A DNA stretch of 64,000 nt, from positions 62,001 through 126,000 of the forward strand of contig NW_019775950.1 of assembly GCF_001039355.2 (NCBI RefSeq). Reading direction: 5' to 3'. This DNA comes from Lingula anatina (taxonomy: Eukaryota > Brachiopoda > Lingulata > Lingulida > Lingulidae). Of this stretch, positions 1-13,157 are shown piece after piece (the stretch's first letter is position 1; each line of letters opens with the position of its first letter). Under the pieces are notes generated by a model. The model was given only the letters and a program-made list of their open reading frames with translations, had not been told where the DNA came from and ran no database searches. Both the position numbers and the translations under genes were made by a program.

Positions 1-1995
1 GATAGCGAGTGGTTAGTTGTGACAATGAAAACGGCGTACTTTCACAGAACGAAGGAAATCTACCATCGATGTTTGTTTGGTTTAGAAGGACGTAGTTTCT
101 CTAACGACGTTCAAGGCTAAGCCCAGTTGATTGAACATTTTAGTGTAATGTGACTCAGTTCGAAAAAGCTATTTCTGGCTTCCAACAGCTGCGTCCGAGA
201 AATGTGTACGAACAACTTCAAACAGTAAGCAGTGTGTGGCCTTGTAATATTATAATGAGCAAACAGAACGAAGAAAACCCCAGAAATATGCCAAAATAAA
301 TATTTACCATATTTATAAAGAAGCTGTATTGTTCGGAATCTGGTCCAAAATTTAATAGTTCCCAGAATATGAATGTTTTTTCTTCAATTAAAAACAAACT
401 AACTGAAGAGAAAGCTGAACGACGCAAATTGTTTTGGCACGGAATTCGTGCAAAGGTTATTTGTTTTGGCCCTTGTTTTCGATTTCATATCACTGAACTT
501 GCCAGACTCCCGTTTGAGGTGCAGGCATGCAGCCTTGCACGCAGTGTTACGCGTCAGTAGGCCGTAATATGTTGAATAACACGTGCGCGTGCCCGAGCGC
601 GTGCGGTCAACCGCTTGCCAAGTTTCTTATATAAGCTTGATGTTACGGTCACACCGCGCTTTTAACCTTGATTTTATATTTATTATGCTTCATCGGAAAA
701 ATTGAAGGTGCAGTTCAAATTTTATCTTCTCGTTAACATTTTCTTTCGGATAAAAATAGCGTTTAAACATGCACTCATTTTCAAAAAACATTATGCAGTA
801 ATTCTGTGCCAACTAGTAAGACAGCGTGTTCAGCTTTAGCCACCTTGAATTTAAGAGGCCATTGAAAACTCACCACTCCGCTTTCGACAAGCCTCTGCTG
901 TTTCAAGCAGTGGTTGGTCAGGGGCATACTGATAGGAAAGAGGTACCCTCTCTACCTTTGCTGCAGATTAAATATGGGCATTTTTTCTTCAGCAGCAGAA
1001 AATCGTGTCAAGAGTTGGCCAGTATCACCAGTATGTATGTGAATATCTAGAAAAAAAATCAATCTGTGACCCTGGTAGAGGGTAGGAGAGAGAGAGAGAG
1101 AGAGAGGGGTTTCCACTGACCTCTGGAACTCAGGGTGACAATAACTGGTCAATGGGTACTGAGATCTTCTATCTGTATTGCAGTAATCCTTCTTTTTTAG
1201 GTATGCCCGTATTCATCAGAGTTAAAACGTACTATGCTCCTTGCACTTAGAATTTATACGTCCATACTCCAACAGGGAGGCAGTGGTTGTCAGCACTAAT
1301 TATCTCAGTACAGTAACTGACAAGCCCCCATGTCAGGCACTAGGGACCGATATGTGCAAACTACAACCACCTTTGAAACAAAATCTCAAAGACTTCCATT
1401 CATTGCTAAAAAAAGATTTAGCATCAAAGGAGAAGGTTATATTAATGTACTTAAAGATAGCCGATGGGTAAACGTCCTGAGGAGATACTGAGTTGACTTA
1501 TGCTGTCCAGGTTGAAGTATGCTGTGCTTTTCATCAACATTTCACTTTTTCTTTTTTTTTTGAACCCGGTGCTTTTCATATTATATGTAAACAAAACAAA
1601 CGCAATTGCTCAACATTAATATTCATCAAGCATTTTAGTCAACAAAGTGGAATTTTGCATAATCTGTATGGAGAGTTCTTTCTCAAAGTCTTCTGCTGAT
1701 CACATCCGATCTGATGATTAATAAAACTGTTTACATGAGTCACAATCAATCATTTTCAAGAGAAAAAAAAATGCATATCATTATCTTCTTCATGATTTTT
1801 ACTCTACCAACTCCCTTTTAAGGAAAATATAACAGTATGCTGTGTTGAAGAATATGCAAATGAAAAAGCAAAGTCCTTCCTAAATGTACCTACTAAAAGC
1901 ATTTGGTTATTTTCAATTTTTTTAACTAGATATATTCAGCTAACACACTCCTGAACTTACACTTACTTACACTCTGCCCAACAAAAAATAAATCA

Positions 1996-2036
<41 letters not shown>

Positions 2037-2122
2037 ACTCTCTTGAATTACAACAAACAAATTTATGATGCAATGAAAATATGGGAATCTGACAATGTGA
2101 TTAATTTTGTTCAATAATTCTG
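1..2122. other. Intergenic or flanking DNA, no gene recognised
   Basis: I see no coding exon here. Open frames are all short, and none shows family motifs or flanking splice sites. The stretch has a short (GA)n run near 1086-1107 and a (TAA)n run near 1997-2033. It lies downstream of the 3' end of DPP3, which is on the minus strand. Confidence 0.6.
1997..2033. repeat. (TAA)n microsatellite
   Basis: About twelve uninterrupted TAA units. The encoded poly-leucine frame on the minus strand is an artefact of the repeat. Confidence 0.95.
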
Positions 2123-2128
2123 TTTAAT
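2123..2128 (-). terminator. Candidate DPP3 polyadenylation signal (ATTAAA variant)
   Basis: On the minus strand the hexamer ATTAAA lies about 75 bases past the DPP3 stop codon. No canonical AATAAA was seen in the preceding stretch. This is inferred from position only. Confidence 0.4.
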
Positions 2129-2203
2129 ACTCCTGAAACTTCTGTAAAAACGGGCCATACAGTAGTCCTACAGTTACAGTTTAGTGCCTAGACTGCTTTC
2201 CAA

Positions 2204-5200
2204 CTACATGTTCTCAAAATATTTGCTGTCCATGTCCCACAGTGTTTGCAGCTTGTCATCAATATCAGTGCTGGGAAAACGCTCCTTGAAGGACTGGATC
2301 ACACCTGTTGGTGATGCCTCATACTCCACTAATTCCACTGTATCTCCTGGAGCCAAAAAAAGTGTAATTATTTCACATGATTCTTCACATGTTTGTGTGG
2401 AAGCCTGTACAACAATATTTAAGATCAAAAGGAGCAGACATCAAAGAGATGGAAAATGCGGATCAAAAGCAAATAAAAACAAGGTTGTGGGTGGTGCTGA
2501 AAACAACAATCACCACATCTTGAACAGTGGGTTAAATACTACACTTGTTCACATATATACAGACACTCAGCTATACAGTTATTGCCATTCACATAAATGC
2601 ATTTCTAAGCCTTGACAAATTTAAGCAAAATAATACACATAAATTCAGTATCTCTCTTTTGTTTTTTCTTTCTCTGGGAAAGGAAAAGTTCCAGGGTCAG
2701 TAATGCTTTTAAAATGCATAAAAAAGTATTACATACATTCAATCATAAGCGCACAGAATGCCCTTAATTTATTTCTCAATTCATAGCAGATATCTGACCT
2801 TACACCAGTATTTTTAGTTCAATAAAAACAGCTTGTTTTATTCTAAAATGAAATCCATACTAGCTCTGAGCATTTCCTGGTACAGCTAATCCTAGCCATA
2901 CCCTGCAGTTAAACGCTCCATAAAAAAATGTAATTTCATCCAGGCACTCTCTCAAACTTTTAAAATCAAACATTTGGCTCTCACTCAAAACTGGCCTTTC
3001 TTCCCCACCCCAATCCCTTAACTGATGAGTCATCCAAAAATCGGGAGCAAAGAAAACTGTTGGTCAGTCTACTTTGGTAGGAATCCCCTGTTCCCCATAA
3101 TTTGGAATTAAAAAGAGGCACTATCTTAACTCAACATAACAAAAGACTAATTATTAGGTAGTTGTTACCAAAACATAATTTTACATTATACAAAACATTT
3201 TAAAAACAAAACACACTGACCTAACCAACTTCTAGACCTCCTTCTTAAGTTATACACATAATGAATCTAATTCAAAGAACAGACTTGACCTCACCGGATG
3301 ACCATTTCTGAGAATTAGAATGAAGTGAAAAGAGAATGGTGTTTATGACTGGGAGGGATAATAAGGTTTAGAACTTATGGTTTTAATACTGGATATCCAA
3401 AGTTTAAGAGCTATATATAAACACTGGAATAAGAAAAGAGATTGGAAAGGGAGCAAAATCTTGTACCTCTCCTGAATTTTTACTCTTTTTTACAACTTCA
3501 ATCAGTAATTGCAATTGTCTTCAGTTAACTCCCTATTAAACATCCACAAAAAGGAGAAAATCCTTCAAAAGGAGGCAGACATCCCACTCTGCTAACAGAG
3601 ACTTCGTATACTATCATACACTTGTGGTCTTCAATATGTTCTGAATCACAAGGCTGGCTGGAGTTCAGTGCGGGTCATTTTAGATTTTAATTTACATCTG
3701 CACAGCAGACTGTTTACATGCAAATGGCCTAACTGGATGAATAATGGAAAATAATACACCGTTATCTACCAGTATGTTACACCCATCATCAGAATTGCCT
3801 CAGCCTGCAGGCCCAAATCCAATAAACTTCTGGTTAGGCTTACAAGTGATATTTTACCTTGCATTTTTCGTGTAATTTTAAAGAGCTGTTTGCCTATGAT
3901 CTCACCCTTTATCTTTGTATTGCACTGCACGAACATCTTCCTTGATTGCTTCCTGGCTATCACAATATCTCGCAGAGATTGAAATTTGGGTTCTTGGTCA
4001 TCGCTGACCTTGGAGTAGTAGTCATACATTGCTTTTGCACTCTCATAGTCTGCAGTAGATTTGTAAATCTGGAAAACAATATGACTCATGCTCAACAAAG
4101 ATCATACGTGTTTACTGGCAGTTGTAAACACTATCAGACCTATTTATCAAATAGTAATGTTTTTACTTCAAAAATAGTATTTACACGTGGGAACAATTGT
4201 ATTTCTTCTCTTACTAAAGAATATGCTCATATATACATAAAAATAACTGGTCTGGGCCACATTTTAATTATTCATTAAATAAGCTGTGGAATGGAATAAC
4301 TCAATGGATCCACAGGCAACTTGGATGTGTATAAAAAGGTAACAATATCAACCAAATTCAACTCTCATGGCTGAGGGAGTCGAAAAGTTTTCAGGTGGAA
4401 ACACACGGATATCTGCTACCTCTTTACACACTATACAGAGTGGAATCAAGTTGAATTGTACTCTTCTAATTCATTTTAAATCTACAAGAGCATATCAATA
4501 GCAAGAAGTCCTAGAGTTATAGATTTAAATCATTAGCTGTGGCACTTTTTTACCTGAAGTTTCTGCAAGAAGTCCCCAATAGCTTTTTTCCCCACGGTGT
4601 GTATTTTAGTTCTGTCTAAATGTATTACAACATCTGGCTCCCCATCTGCTCCTGTGGTTTGTTGTACGGTCACCAGGTTGTTTCCAGCCTCCAGCAGCAC
4701 GCGCAGGATCACAAAACGAGCATTCATGTGCGCCTTGGAGAACATAAAAAGTGCCATTAGTATTTCATAACAGTTCAGCTGCAAATAACATGGCAAATAA
4801 CAGATCTGCCCATTTGAAGTACTATTGTGTTAAAAATGCCGTTTTACTTCCTCCATTGTTACCCTATATTTTGTCAACAACTGACTCCATCTGTTATCAT
4901 AAAGTGCATGTTAATTTTCACAAGACACAGTTTTACCTGTTTCCATGCCTGAGTCTGTGGACTGTAGAATTCCAGTCCCAGAAAGCCTGCCCTCACCATG
5001 TTCAGCCAGTTAATATAGACCAGGTCATCAGCTTCTTGACCAGAATGACCAAAAATACTGGAATAAGAGGACAGACTGTGACTTACATGACCAAAATTTA
5101 ACAAAACGTAAAATGCAGCCACAAGGTTTGATAATAAAAGATATTTTTTTTGTAAATATCAAGGAAATTCAGACAATTTTTCTGCCTACCTTAAGACTGT

Positions 5201-7331
5201 CTCTGACAAACAGAGATAAAGACCCACACACTCAGCACGGCATTCTTCATATGATGAACTAATCACAGGAAATTTAGAGTCCCAGGTTTCCTTGCCTTCA
5301 TACCACTTCTCAATCTTGAGCATAACAGTAAATTATAGAAATGTTACCGCAAAACAGCATTAGATTATTTCATTTTTCCCATCAAAACTTTTCCACAACG
5401 TCAACCATTTAATAATTTTTTGTATTTCTTATAAATAAAATAAATTTTTGCCTTCTAATATTTAATGCTGCAGGAAAATAATGCAATGTGCAAATAAAAC
5501 ATTTCATGCAGTTACTGACCTTTGATCCAGTAAGTGGGTTAATTACTTTATGTACATCAAAATTAAACTTTCCATCAGCTTCCTGAAATTAAATCATAAA
5601 CTCTTTAAATTATATCACAGGCAATGTAGATTTACCTTAATAACACTGCATGAAAGGGTGCCAAAGAGATATTTCAAATATTTACAGCATTCCAAAATGT
5701 CCAGTTACTTTTTGCAAATGCTGTCTGATGACATTACAGCAAAGTGGCACAAGTGATTCCTGAACACAGTGCTTACAACTTACTGGGTTTAATACAAAAA
5801 AATTCTTAAATTAACATATAATTTTGCTCAAATCCCTTTTTCACTTCACACAAGCATGCTTATCATGTTTGAAAGCCATAATCATGTTCATGGTTCCATC
5901 CCAGCAATAATATATGAATGGAAAAGAAAAAACATAAGAAATACCTTGATGAACAACTTCCCACTGCCATGTCCCAACAACTCATGGAGACCAACTTGAA
6001 CCTCAAATGATGGAACCTTGTACTTGACATACAATTCCTAAATAATCAACATTTCAATTTAAAATATACATCAAAAAAGAACTAAACAGAGAACAGTTTT
6101 TTTTTTTTTTTTGGAAAGGAAGTGATATTTTTTCTATTAAAAAAGAAAAAAAAACCAAAACAAGTCAGACTCACTGTCCAAAACTTTTATTTAAAATAAC
6201 ATTTTTATCCTGTCAATACATCTGAGTTATACCATCATGTTTAAATACAAAAAAAAAAATACAAAAAAACCAACAGCTGTTTTATCACCATATTAAAAAT
6301 AAACAGGCAAAGGGTAATCATTTTTTTTTCCATTTTTTAAAAAAAGAAAAGGCAGAATTCCATAATTGACTAGATAATGAGTCTAGGTTCCAGATGTGCC
6401 AGACATACCACATCCTGCTCTTCAAGGAATGTGACTTTTTGATCCTTGTATCCTGACACTATCACATTGCCTAGGGAAACATTTTTGAATCCTTCAGACT
6501 GTCTTATGTCATCATCTATAAACAAAAGAAAAAAAGCTTTTAAGTTTTCTTTTTCAAACAAAATAGCAACAAATGCAGCTAAAAGTGAGATAATGGTAAC
6601 AAGAAAATCACTCGGAGAGGACAGATCAAGACAGCTCAATTCTCATTGTTAATTAATTCATTTTAATTGTACCATTGAAATGGATGGCTACCAAAATCTA
6701 ACTAATTTTAAGTTAGTCAATTTCTGACCTACCCTGAAAATTTTCTGACAATTTCCCCATTACTTTTTCAGTTACCAATTAACAAACAATGAAAAGCAAA
6801 AAAAAAAAAAAGCAAACTTGGAATTTTCTTTTTTCTTTAAAGTAACCTGAGCAAAGTATTCCAAGTCACTTGATGAAAAAAAAAAACATTCTAACATCAT
6901 GTTTCTGAATGAAAAGATTGTGCCAGACATACATATATCTCTCTGTCATATTCATTCAAAGTTAATCTCACACTTGTTAGCACCTATAAACAACAACTAA
7001 AACCACCAATTTGCTCTATTCTATTCTAAAAGGTGCTTACAGTTTGGAATGTTGATCCCAGCTGGTATTCCACTGCCTCCGAATGCCAACACATCCAAGG
7101 AAGTGAAATCAGGACGTAGAAAGGTATCCTTCTCAAACTCAGCTGGCCAAGGCATCAGTGGTAAAATATCTTCTGCCTTGTCAACCAACCTGGCAAACTT
7201 GGCACTCATCTCCTTGTTCACCATAGCAGCAAAGCCTGCAACGATGTGGCTCTGATATATTTGTTGGGTCATTCTGGATAATTTTCAGCCAAATAATTAC
7301 TTCTTGCACACACACACACATATACACAAAA

Positions 7332-7374
<43 letters not shown>

Positions 7375-8842
7375 ATATGTTACTTTCCTTGGACACAGTA
7401 AAATATGTTTTGCATTTGGTGAAGACACTCTGTGCTGACATGATCTCAAAATAATAACTTTTCCTTCCTTACTCTTTAAAGTATGGTTTTGAGACCACTG
7501 GCAATGAATGAAATCCTACCTTCAAACTCTCCTCTTACACCAAAGGGATCTCGGTATGACTCAATAAAACCAATGTAACTGCAAGGTAAATTAGTGATAA
7601 CTGTGACAACATTCATGTTCCATACAGGAAAACACCTTTGACAACTTCACATATACTGCAATGACTTCAAATGGGCTCATAATGAACTTTTCATCCAAGA
7701 ATTAAAAATAACAGATAAAGTTGTGGTATTGAAAACTACTCACAGCTTTTTGGCAGCATGTTTTAAACTGTTTTTTTACTGTATTCTACAATAACTTGCA
7801 TCAAATTTTATAAGTTATGGGCCCACAGACCCCTAATGTATGAGAAAAGCTGCAAAGATAAGATAATTGTTCAATAAGAAACTAGATAATAATTCACTGA
7901 CGTTTCCACAATTGGTCCTTTGTCCTTAATCCAGTGTCTGGAGCCATCTTTGTGAGAACAGATGGAGCCACAGGTAAAACTGTGTGCATAACACTTCATC
8001 ATGTTTCTCTCCTCCGAGTTGGCTGCATACTCCTGAAGGATAGGGGCAAACATTCAACTGCCAAAAAAACTGAGTTTCACAGGCATAGATGTTAACTTTT
8101 GCCTCACTAAAAATGCACTTGAAGTAACTTTTTCATATTTGATTTGCACATATTTAGACATTTACCAGATGAATATTGTAACAAGTGCTAATAAATACAA
8201 ATACCATACCGCTGCTTTTTCTACGTTCTGTACCACCAAATTCATCAGCTCGGCATAGTCTCCTCTTGTGACAGTGAAAGTAATAGGGGTACTGCTGCCT
8301 TCTGGTGTAAATTCATGTTTACCTAATACTTTTTCAACGTCTTCACAAGCTGGAGTTTTTTCCCCTAAAGATATAAATAGAAATATTCCATAATAAAAAT
8401 AACAACATTTGCTATCTATAAGATTCAATGTGATTAATCTGACTTAACCTAAGACCACCAGAAAGCAAGTTTTAGAGAATGTGTCAATAAATTGACTGTA
8501 AAAATGTTGAAATATCACTTTCTACTCTGGATAATCTCCTATACAAACCATCTTTCAGTGAAGAAGCCAGTCTGATCTCATACTCTTTGTCGGAGGTTTT
8601 GAACAGGCGGGTATTGTATGCACTAAGTTCCTATAACAAAAATAATATACAGTGAACCAGTATTCTTTTATTTAAAAACATTTCAACACTGCACTGTTTA
8701 TTGTTTCCCATAACAATTCTGTAAATATACTCAAATGCTCAGCCACCAATTAATTTATTAAATGCATGTCTATATCTTGCCTCATCGTCAACTGTATTGC
8801 AACTGAGAAGAAGCATAACTAATTTCTAAATTAACATATCTG

Positions 8843-8884
<42 letters not shown>

Positions 8885-10973
8885 TGAGATATTAAAATAC
8901 TACCTAATAACATTTAAAAACAGACAAAGATCTTACCTTGCTGTCTAAAAACTTCTGTGCTACTTCAGCATCCTTCAAATCACAGTTTCCAGAGAAGTAG
9001 GTGCTTATGCCCTGAAAAATATTCTTGTTATACTATGTTTATGCTACAATTAATTAATTGAGACACTATCAAAACTACAAAGTATTTTAAGGTTCATGGT
9101 TCAGCAATCTTCTACACACTGGTTTTATTATATAGTTTTACATGTGTAGCCATTTTAAGGACAGTCGCAACCAAATACAATGTTTCCAATATATTTCAAA
9201 TATATTGTGTGATATGAAAACCAAAACACTCCAAAACAATACCGTATTTATTTCATGAGATACAGAGCAAACTAACACACAGAAATACCTCTGTAACTAA
9301 AATAAAAACCCCAAAAATGAGTATGTGCTACCTGTTGTCCTAGTCCCAGTTGCTTGTTCCTTTCTGTGAGTGAATACATGGCATCACCTACACGGTTCCA
9401 CAACTGTTCAATAGCCTTGGCATCTTGCTCATAGGCTGCGCTGGCAAACACCAGAGATTTGAACTTTTCCTTAAAAATTCAGAGAACAATCTCCATGTAT
9501 TATTTCAAAAATGAAAAAATATATATATATATATCACAGGCTCATCCAGGGTATTAAGATAAAACAGGCTTTCTGTAAACAAGAAATAAAAGCTTTAAAA
9601 ATAAGAGAAAATGGGGATTTTATTACAAACAAATATATTATGGTAATATAGGTCTCCCAAATACCCTTAAGGCCATCCAGAAAAGTTTAACATAAAAAAT
9701 TATTAAACGTAGCATATAAAAACAATGTATTTTAGTTTGCTAAAAGCTTGTAACTTCAATAGGTATGCCACACTGATTACACCCAAGTATCTAGAAGCTA
9801 TAACCTGCAGCAGCTGCAGAACATTTCCCCTCACATTATCTATTATTTCTTTCCATAAACAACCCAGAATATCTGTTACAAGATTGGGTGTTCACAGCAG
9901 ATATAAGATCACAGTAAAGTTTTCTGGCTTGACATTTTATTCACTGTTAAAATACAGTGAAATATTCTGGTTCACAGGAGGCAATGACTCCATATGTATA
10001 ATATTAGCTTTACCAAGGTATATGTATCACTGAATAGCAAATGAAAGGTGCCTCATAATATCTAGCTTACTTTTACTCACTTTAGGTACAGTGGGAATAA
10101 ATTTAGAGTCTCCAAAAGATTTATAGTTTCCCATATTGGAATAGACGCCGGCAGCATAAATGAGAAGACCCTGAAATTGTTTTAACTTGATAAGTACAAA
10201 AATCCTAAACATATATAACCATCTTGTCCAACAGTTCTAAAACAAAACCCTAAAAACACTGAGATGCTGATATGCAATTAATAAATCTGAACATCTATTT
10301 AAAAATTTAAAATCTATTCAAAACACAAAGGAGAAAACAAAAACAGCATTAATGAATTTTACTGTGGGAGCTTTGATGCAAATTCAAAATACAAGATGAA
10401 AAGACATTGCTTGTTGATACTTGTAGTAAGTGTTCTGATGAGCTATATACCTCATATTCAGCCTCAGTTAGGCCAGTCTTTAAGGCCAGTTCTTTCAAGT
10501 CAGAGAGAGACTGAGCACGGAAAAGTTTTTGGAAAAGTAAATATATTCCCGGGCTTTCAGGAGATGTCTGAAAGAGCACAAAGAACATGATTTTAGCAAA
10601 AAAAAAATGTTTTATACAAAGTTATTTTACAGAGTTATTTAACATCTAACTTGATTTTGTTTCATTGATATGTGATGTTTAACATGAAAAGAAAAAAAAA
10701 AACAAATTGTAAAACTGTGTAATTTTATACTCCTACATGAATTCAAAATAATCATAATTGTTAATTAAATTTAGTTTTCTAAAATGTTGTGGTTTTAATA
10801 AATACCTGCAGCAGCACTATCAATCCTCCATTAAATGCTGCCTGTGCAATGTAGTGGGCATACATTCGCTCCTTGGGCGTGAGACCTTCAAATGCAGTCT
10901 TACACTCAAGCAAGCAGACACCCGTGTCATTAGGTAAAATGTACTCGGAGAGGTTGGTTTTCGGAGCTGCCAT
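2204..10973 (-). CDS. DPP3: Dipeptidyl peptidase 3 (metallopeptidase family M49), complete
   Basis: Cytosolic zinc exopeptidase that removes dipeptides from the N terminus of short peptides (about 3-10 residues, including enkephalins and angiotensins in vertebrates). The vertebrate protein also binds KEAP1. Eighteen coding exons: 10973-10806, 10567-10451, 10170-10081, 9469-9332, 9011-8937, 8630-8549, 8364-8210, 8032-7902, 7578-7520, 7235-7041, 6515-6409, 6037-5945, 5582-5520, 5314-5190, 5057-4937, 4733-4554, 4068-3906, 2346-2204. Phases agree at every junction, giving 734 residues, close to human DPP3 (737). The family zinc motif HELLGH is at residues 457-462 and the second ligand motif EECRAE at 514-519, both intact. 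Other family landmarks are [17 protein letters not shown] (exon 3) and DFTSLDVL plus [12 protein letters not shown] (exon 10). The ATG sits 10 bases after a TTTTCAG acceptor, so at least one 5' non-coding exon exists, probably ending at 11279. No break or missing catalytic residue was seen. Confidence 0.97.
7330..7377. repeat. (AAAT)n microsatellite in a DPP3 intron
   Basis: About twelve AAAT units between DPP3 exons 9 and 10, preceded by a short CA run. No gene content. Confidence 0.9.
8844..8884. repeat. (TAA)n microsatellite in a DPP3 intron
   Basis: A pure trinucleotide run between DPP3 exons 5 and 6, the same motif as the runs at 1997 and 44567. Confidence 0.9.
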
Positions 10974-10983
10974 TGTTGGTGTG

Positions 10984-11066
10984 CTGAAAATAAAACAATG
11001 TAATTTTTAAAGAAGCAAATATTGTGTGCAATTTAAGCTTGGATGTTGCAAGTGCTGTCCATGATC

Positions 11067-11124
<58 letters not shown>

Positions 11125-11657
11125 TTGAGTTGTATGTTTTTCTATTGTGATAGATGGACTGCTTTCCAAGTGCAGGTAACACAAGTAATGCTTGAAAAAG
11201 TGCCTGAAAAACCTAAATCCAGTTTGCTTTGATTTCCAAAGGAGGTAAGAAAAATGCGCTAATTATCTTTACACTCACTCGACAACTAAATTCCTAGTAT
11301 ATTTCCTGTTATTTACAAGTCGATAACACCGTGCACTTTTCTGTTAAACGCCGCTAGATTATCAATATCTCCAGGGAAACGTAAATTGCTGCATACAGTA
11401 TCACAGTCACATCAGCGGAAGTATCGGTACACGACTATAACGCAGCTACTATTTTTAATTGATACGACATTGTTAAAAACAAATCTGTGTCCTCATAATT
11501 TTAGAGAATTTTTATCATTTGGATTAAAAGAATTAAATTTTAGTGCAGGATATTTCGATATTCGGACACAAGAAACCTATGTTGGTGTAAGGTGCCCGCA
11601 CCAACCGCGCGATAATCAAATGAACTTCCGGTCTCAGAAGCGGAAAGGTATTGGAAA
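10984..11657. promoter_or_regulatory. Shared upstream region of divergent DPP3 and MUS81
   Basis: The start codons of DPP3 (minus) and MUS81 (plus) are 684 bases apart, so both promoters must lie in or near this interval. It holds a (CA)n run and then CpG-containing sequence closer to MUS81. A minus-strand donor (GTGAGT just after 11279) could end a DPP3 5' non-coding exon. I see no clear TATA box, which is usual for housekeeping promoters. A bidirectional promoter is an inference from spacing. Confidence 0.6.
11071..11122. repeat. (CA)n microsatellite between DPP3 and MUS81
   Basis: About 26 CA units, likely within the first (5' untranslated) intron of DPP3. Confidence 0.95.
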
Positions 11658-13126
11658 ATGAGCTCGGGGCTTCTCGGAAAACGTAAGAAGCAAACTAACC
11701 CATGTCCCAATCCATTATTTGTCCAGTGGTTAACTGAGTGGCGAGACGAAGCGGCTGAAAAAGGATGGAAAAGCCAGTATACATATGGAAAGGTAGACGG
11801 TCAAATATGTTTGTGAAAAACTCAAGTTCTTGTTCTAATACATGGCATATTATTATTGCCAACATTTGCTAACTTTTTAGAGAAAATTAAAGCTTTCCCT
11901 TTAAAAAAATACTTTCAACCTTTCCTAGATTGTTAAAACAGTGTACATGCCGTAGCACCAGCTGTTCTTAGTGAGTCATGCTTCAACACAGATTAAGTTC
12001 CCAAAGCAGTAGTTCACTGTTGTGATATTAGTAACCTGAAAACAATAATGGATAGAAATCTGATACGCTGGGGACACTTTTTATGGCAGCTTCATTAAAC
12101 AAACAAATATTATCACCTATGCTCCTGATCCTATTCACTGATTCAGGGAACGCTGTTACATGCCTCAGGGGCGGATTTAGGCCGTCTTCTGGGTCTTCCG
12201 GAAGACGGTCAGATTTTCAAGTTTACATTGACGGGTATCTGATGTTTTCTGTCGGAAGACAGTCAAAAAAGAGGATGGATCAACAAAGATAATTTGGAAG
12301 ACCGTCAGAAAATATCTCTGGATCCGCCCCTATGCCTGGTTATGTATAATAAACTGATTTATTTTTCAGGCTCTGAAGACGCTTAAGAAATACCCCCTAG
12401 GGGTCTCTTCAGGAAAAGACTGCAAGTTTTTGGAAAACTTTGGTAAATGGCTACTTGGCGATTTTTTTCCATTTTATTCAAAACAAGAATAAACCTCTTT
12501 ATAAAGAATTTACAATTAGACTGTCAATGATTTTAATGTTTATACATTTGTACAGGGGCACCAGATGGAAGCCGTCTTCTGGGTCTTCCGGAAGATTAAA
12601 TTTTCAGAATTTATCAAGTTTATATTGACCAGTATTTATTCTTTTCTGTTGGGAGACGGGCAAAAAGGGAAGATGGATCAATAAAGATGATTTGGAAGAC
12701 TGTCAGAAAATATCTCTTGATCCGCCCCTGGCTGTATTTGGTATATTATTTAGCTTCAAAATTGAATTTTTGTTTTTTAGGTGACAAAATATGCAAGATG
12801 TTAGATGACAAATTATCAAAGCACATTGCTCTGTATGGTATGTATAAAAACATTCCTTATTATATATTTAATATATTCAATACTTATTATGCATTGGCTC
12901 ATACACTGTTTGAGACAGAATGTCTGCATAAAATTCATTTTGCTGCACAGCATTTTCTTGGATTAAAGGAACCATTAAGTTCAATGAAGTTAAATATAAT
13001 AATTATAATTTAATTTATAATAAGGGGGCGTAGATTCCCATTTAAATGCCTATAAACCACTTCTACTAGTTTCTTTTATGACTCATAGTTGGCATGCCAG
13101 TAGATAAACGGAATTAATAGCTCAGT

Positions 13127-13157
<31 letters not shown>

